NCBI GenBank assembly: GCA_017883485.1
Contig: JADGNM010000117.1
Coordinates: forward strand, 1 to 7,515
Origin: Methanosarcina sp.
Lineage (GTDB): Archaea; Halobacteriota; Methanosarcinia; Methanosarcinales; Methanosarcinaceae
Direction: 5' to 3'
Length of the DNA: 7,515 nucleotides
The notes beneath the pieces were generated by a model. It was given only the letters and a program-made list of their open reading frames with translations, searched no databases and had not been told where the DNA came from. This document shows positions 6,256 to 7,515 of the stretch, one piece after another (within the stretch, counting starts at the first letter, position 1; the number at the start of each line of letters is the position of its first letter). A program made the position numbers and the translations under genes.

Positions 6256-6621
6256 ATGCCCTTCAAGATGTTTCAAAAATATCTCAAGAAGAAAAGGCTT
6301 CCTGGTCTTGGCGACCCTATTGATAACCCTGTTATTGAAAAACGTGTAAAAAAAGATATCCCCATACCTGGAGAAGAAGGGCTGCACATACTGGAAAGGA
6401 CCAGGACGTATATGACCATGGTTGTCGACTGCCCCGAGTGCAAGAAATGTATAAGAGTCTGCCCCAATGACGCAATAACAATTAACGAGGAAAACCGGGC
6501 CATTATAATAGCAACTGACCTTTGTGAAGGTGCACACTGCCAGAGATGCCTGAAGGCCTGCCCTCCGGACAAATTTGACTGGAAAACTTTAAGAGTCTTC
6601 AAACCGGAGCAATATCTATAA
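6256..6621 (+). CDS. C-terminal ferredoxin part of the split RamA-like protein
   Basis: The first in-frame ATG after the TAA, 21 bases downstream, opens a 121-aa frame. After about 58 basic and polar residues it carries a two-cluster ferredoxin domain: CPECKKCIRVCP and CEGAHCQRCLKACP, with the same cysteine spacing as the intact copy. GGGA at 6245-6248 could act as a weak ribosome binding site, and the short distance would allow reinitiation after the stop. However, the intact gene has nearly the same bases there, so the site may be chance. Whether this piece is made as a protein is not shown by the sequence. Confidence 0.4.
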   Translation: MPFKMFQKYLKKKRLPGLGDPIDNPVIEKRVKKDIPIPGEEGLHILERTRTYMTMVVDCPECKKCIRVCPNDAITINEENRAIIIATDLCEGAHCQRCLKACPPDKFDWKTLRVFKPEQYL

Positions 6622-6650
6622 AAAAAGTTTTTCTGTTTCTGATAGAGTTG
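6622..6650 (+). terminator. T-rich region after the second ramA-like gene
   Basis: Directly after the stop codon an A-run is followed by GTTTTTCTGTTTCTG. The A-run and T-run could pair weakly, and the T-tracts fit archaeal termination. The rest of the spacer to 6829 is AT-rich and holds only promoter-like elements for the next gene. Confidence 0.35.
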
Positions 6651-6795
6651 CTAAAGTATATACATCAAAACTTAACGCAAATTCCACCTGATTTCCGTTC
6701 AGTATCAACTGGACAGTAAAACTATCTTTGCTCGGATAGAGTGCAATATAGTACCATATATTTATTATCAACAGGAGATCAATAAGATACAAAAC

Positions 6796-6807
6796 TTATT
6801 TATAATA
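6796..6807 (+). promoter_or_regulatory. candidate TATA box of the response regulator gene
   Basis: TTATTTATAATA lies about 28 bases before ATG 6830. At the usual 25-base distance transcription would begin within a few bases of the ATG, giving a leaderless mRNA. This fits the lack of a convincing ribosome binding site. An alternative TATA-like element lies at 6756-6766. Confidence 0.4.
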
Positions 6808-6829
6808 ATGAGTGAGTAATAATTTTTAT

Positions 6830-7231
6830 ATGGTACATGCAGAAAAGATCCTGATTGTAGAGGACGACGCAATTATTAGTTCCCTTATTTCCAGAGTTCT
6901 CGAATCCCACGGATATTTTGTGACCACTGCCAGAACAGGAAAAGATGCACTTGCAAAGATCCAAACATTAAATTACGACCTAATCTTGCTTGACATTGGA
7001 CTCCCGGACATGACGGGTATAGAGCTTCTGGAGAAGATAAGAACAACAAATCTCGATGTAATCATCATCATGATAACAGGGCATCCACATCTTGATTCTT
7101 CCATTGATTCCATCAATCACGGCGCTGATGGTTATCTCGTAAAACCGATCAGCAACACAGACCTTGTTGACATCGTTGATGGAAAATTCAGACAGCGTTT
7201 TGAACGTTGGGTAAACAATATTTTTATTTGA
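6830..7231 (+). CDS. Stand-alone response regulator receiver domain
   Basis: The 133-aa product is a single CheY-like receiver domain. The acidic pocket is Glu11-Asp12-Asp13 (IVEDD), the phosphoacceptor is Asp55 (LLLDIGLPDMTG is the surrounding motif), the switch Thr is Thr83 (MITGH), and Lys105 lies in YLVKP. All key residues are present, so phosphorylation by a histidine kinase is expected. After the domain only about 27 residues follow, ending FRQRFERWVNNIFI, with no DNA-binding or other output domain. Such single-domain regulators act through protein-protein contacts or as phosphorelay parts. I chose ATG 6830 over a GTG at 6812 because the domain begins right after it and the GTG has no ribosome binding site. 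No kinase gene is in the window, and a link to the ramA-like genes is only positional. Confidence 0.9.
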   Translation: MVHAEKILIVEDDAIISSLISRVLESHGYFVTTARTGKDALAKIQTLNYDLILLDIGLPDMTGIELLEKIRTTNLDVIIIMITGHPHLDSSIDSINHGADGYLVKPISNTDLVDIVDGKFRQRFERWVNNIFI

Positions 7232-7515
7232 GGTTCTATCAAGTTTTCTTAACCTACCCCATCAGAAATGAAAGAAATGAACAGGACAATAGATAGTCTT
7301 CAGATAACTGTTTTAGAGTTTCGAACAAAGAAATTATAAAGTGGAAAAAGTATGACAGACAAAGTTCACCTCCGAACACCTGTGAAAATTTATGCTGATG
7401 GGTGGGTGAATGCAGAGCTAGTGTCGAGTCAATCCTCAAGTGTCGGATAAAGACGTGATAATTTTATCCTGGCATCATCTGTTGTGAATTGCCAATTAAC
7501 CTTCGAATTTTTGTT
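7232..7515. other. downstream region with two very short frames, no supported gene
   Basis: I see no recognisable gene in the last 284 bases. Two short plus-strand frames exist: 23 codons from ATG 7268 (reads like a short amphipathic helix, ending FRTKKL) and 32 codons from ATG 7352 to TAA 7448-7450 (contains TPVKIYADGWVNAEL). Neither has a good ribosome binding site. They could be remnants of a gene that once followed the regulator, a small protein, or chance. Confidence 0.4.

Larger units (their letters stand above)
5002..6621 (+). pseudogene. Second RamA-like activase, split by an in-frame TAA
   Basis: This tandem paralogue of the gene at 3065 aligns with it end to end at about 80% amino-acid identity by eye (87 differences counted over ~410 residues). 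Codon 411 is TAA (6232-6234) where the intact copy has GAA (Glu414). The frame then continues unbroken to TAA 6619-6621, and all eight cluster cysteines survive. A second lesion is a 9-base deletion near 5533: the intact copy reads DYGTNAEMAL, this one DYGTISL, losing the conserved Asn and Glu of the phosphate-2 motif. The start ATG has a strong GGGGGAG ribosome binding site. The likeliest reading is a young pseudogene. Alternatives are two separate polypeptides, stop-codon readthrough, or a sequencing error at one base. TAA is not the pyrrolysine codon (UAG) of these archaea. Confidence 0.7.

Noticed and set aside
6812..6829. GTG 6812 as the response regulator start
   Set aside because: Adds six residues outside the receiver fold, has no ribosome binding site, and lies close to or upstream of the expected transcription start.
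7254..7439. Minus-strand 61-codon frame at the right end
   Set aside because: No ribosome binding site and no recognised motif; hydrophobic stretches arise from AT-rich sequence. Not supported as a gene.
1..7515. CRISPR array, insertion sequence or prophage
   Set aside because: The repeats present are short direct tandem copies without spacers; no transposase, integrase or terminal inverted repeats were seen, and the tRNA gene shows no attachment-site duplication.

Overview
The window looks like a piece of a Methanosarcina-type chromosome (methanogenic Euryarchaeota). Three things point there: an archaeal 7S (SRP) RNA whose SRP54-binding hairpin is readable, RamA-type proteins that reactivate corrinoid methyltransferase proteins in methylotrophic methanogenesis, and AT-rich spacers with archaeal TATA boxes. 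The genus is inferred from gene content, not from a database match.

Left arm, minus strand: a thiamine salvage pair, thiM (1037-1861) then thiE (275-970), probably cotranscribed. Upstream of it, on the same strand, lie a tRNA-Ser(GCU) gene (2157-2241) and the SRP 7S RNA gene (about 2400-2720). The first 221 bases hold the plus-strand tail of an acidic, repeat-containing reading frame with no visible start. The left 2.2 kb carries an unusual number of short tandem repeats, including one at each end of thiE.

Right arm, plus strand, divergent from the RNA genes: two tandem RamA-like genes, about 80% identical by eye, then a stand-alone response-regulator receiver domain (6830-7231). The first RamA-like gene (3065-4690, 541 aa) appears intact, with an ASKHA-type ATPase region and a C-terminal 2x[4Fe-4S] ferredoxin domain. 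The second (5002-6621) aligns over its full length but has an in-frame TAA at codon 411, exactly between those two regions. It also has a 9-base deletion that removes the Asn and Glu of the phosphate-binding DxGTNxE motif. All eight cluster cysteines after the stop are intact. It is therefore either a young pseudogene or a split/repurposed activase, and it is the most interesting object here.

ThiM makes hydroxyethylthiazole phosphate, and ThiE joins it to the HMP pyrimidine pyrophosphate to give thiamine phosphate. RamA proteins reduce inactive Co(II) corrinoid proteins to Co(I) at the expense of ATP. The matching methyltransferase and corrinoid-protein genes are not in the window. The last 284 bases hold only two very short, weakly supported reading frames.
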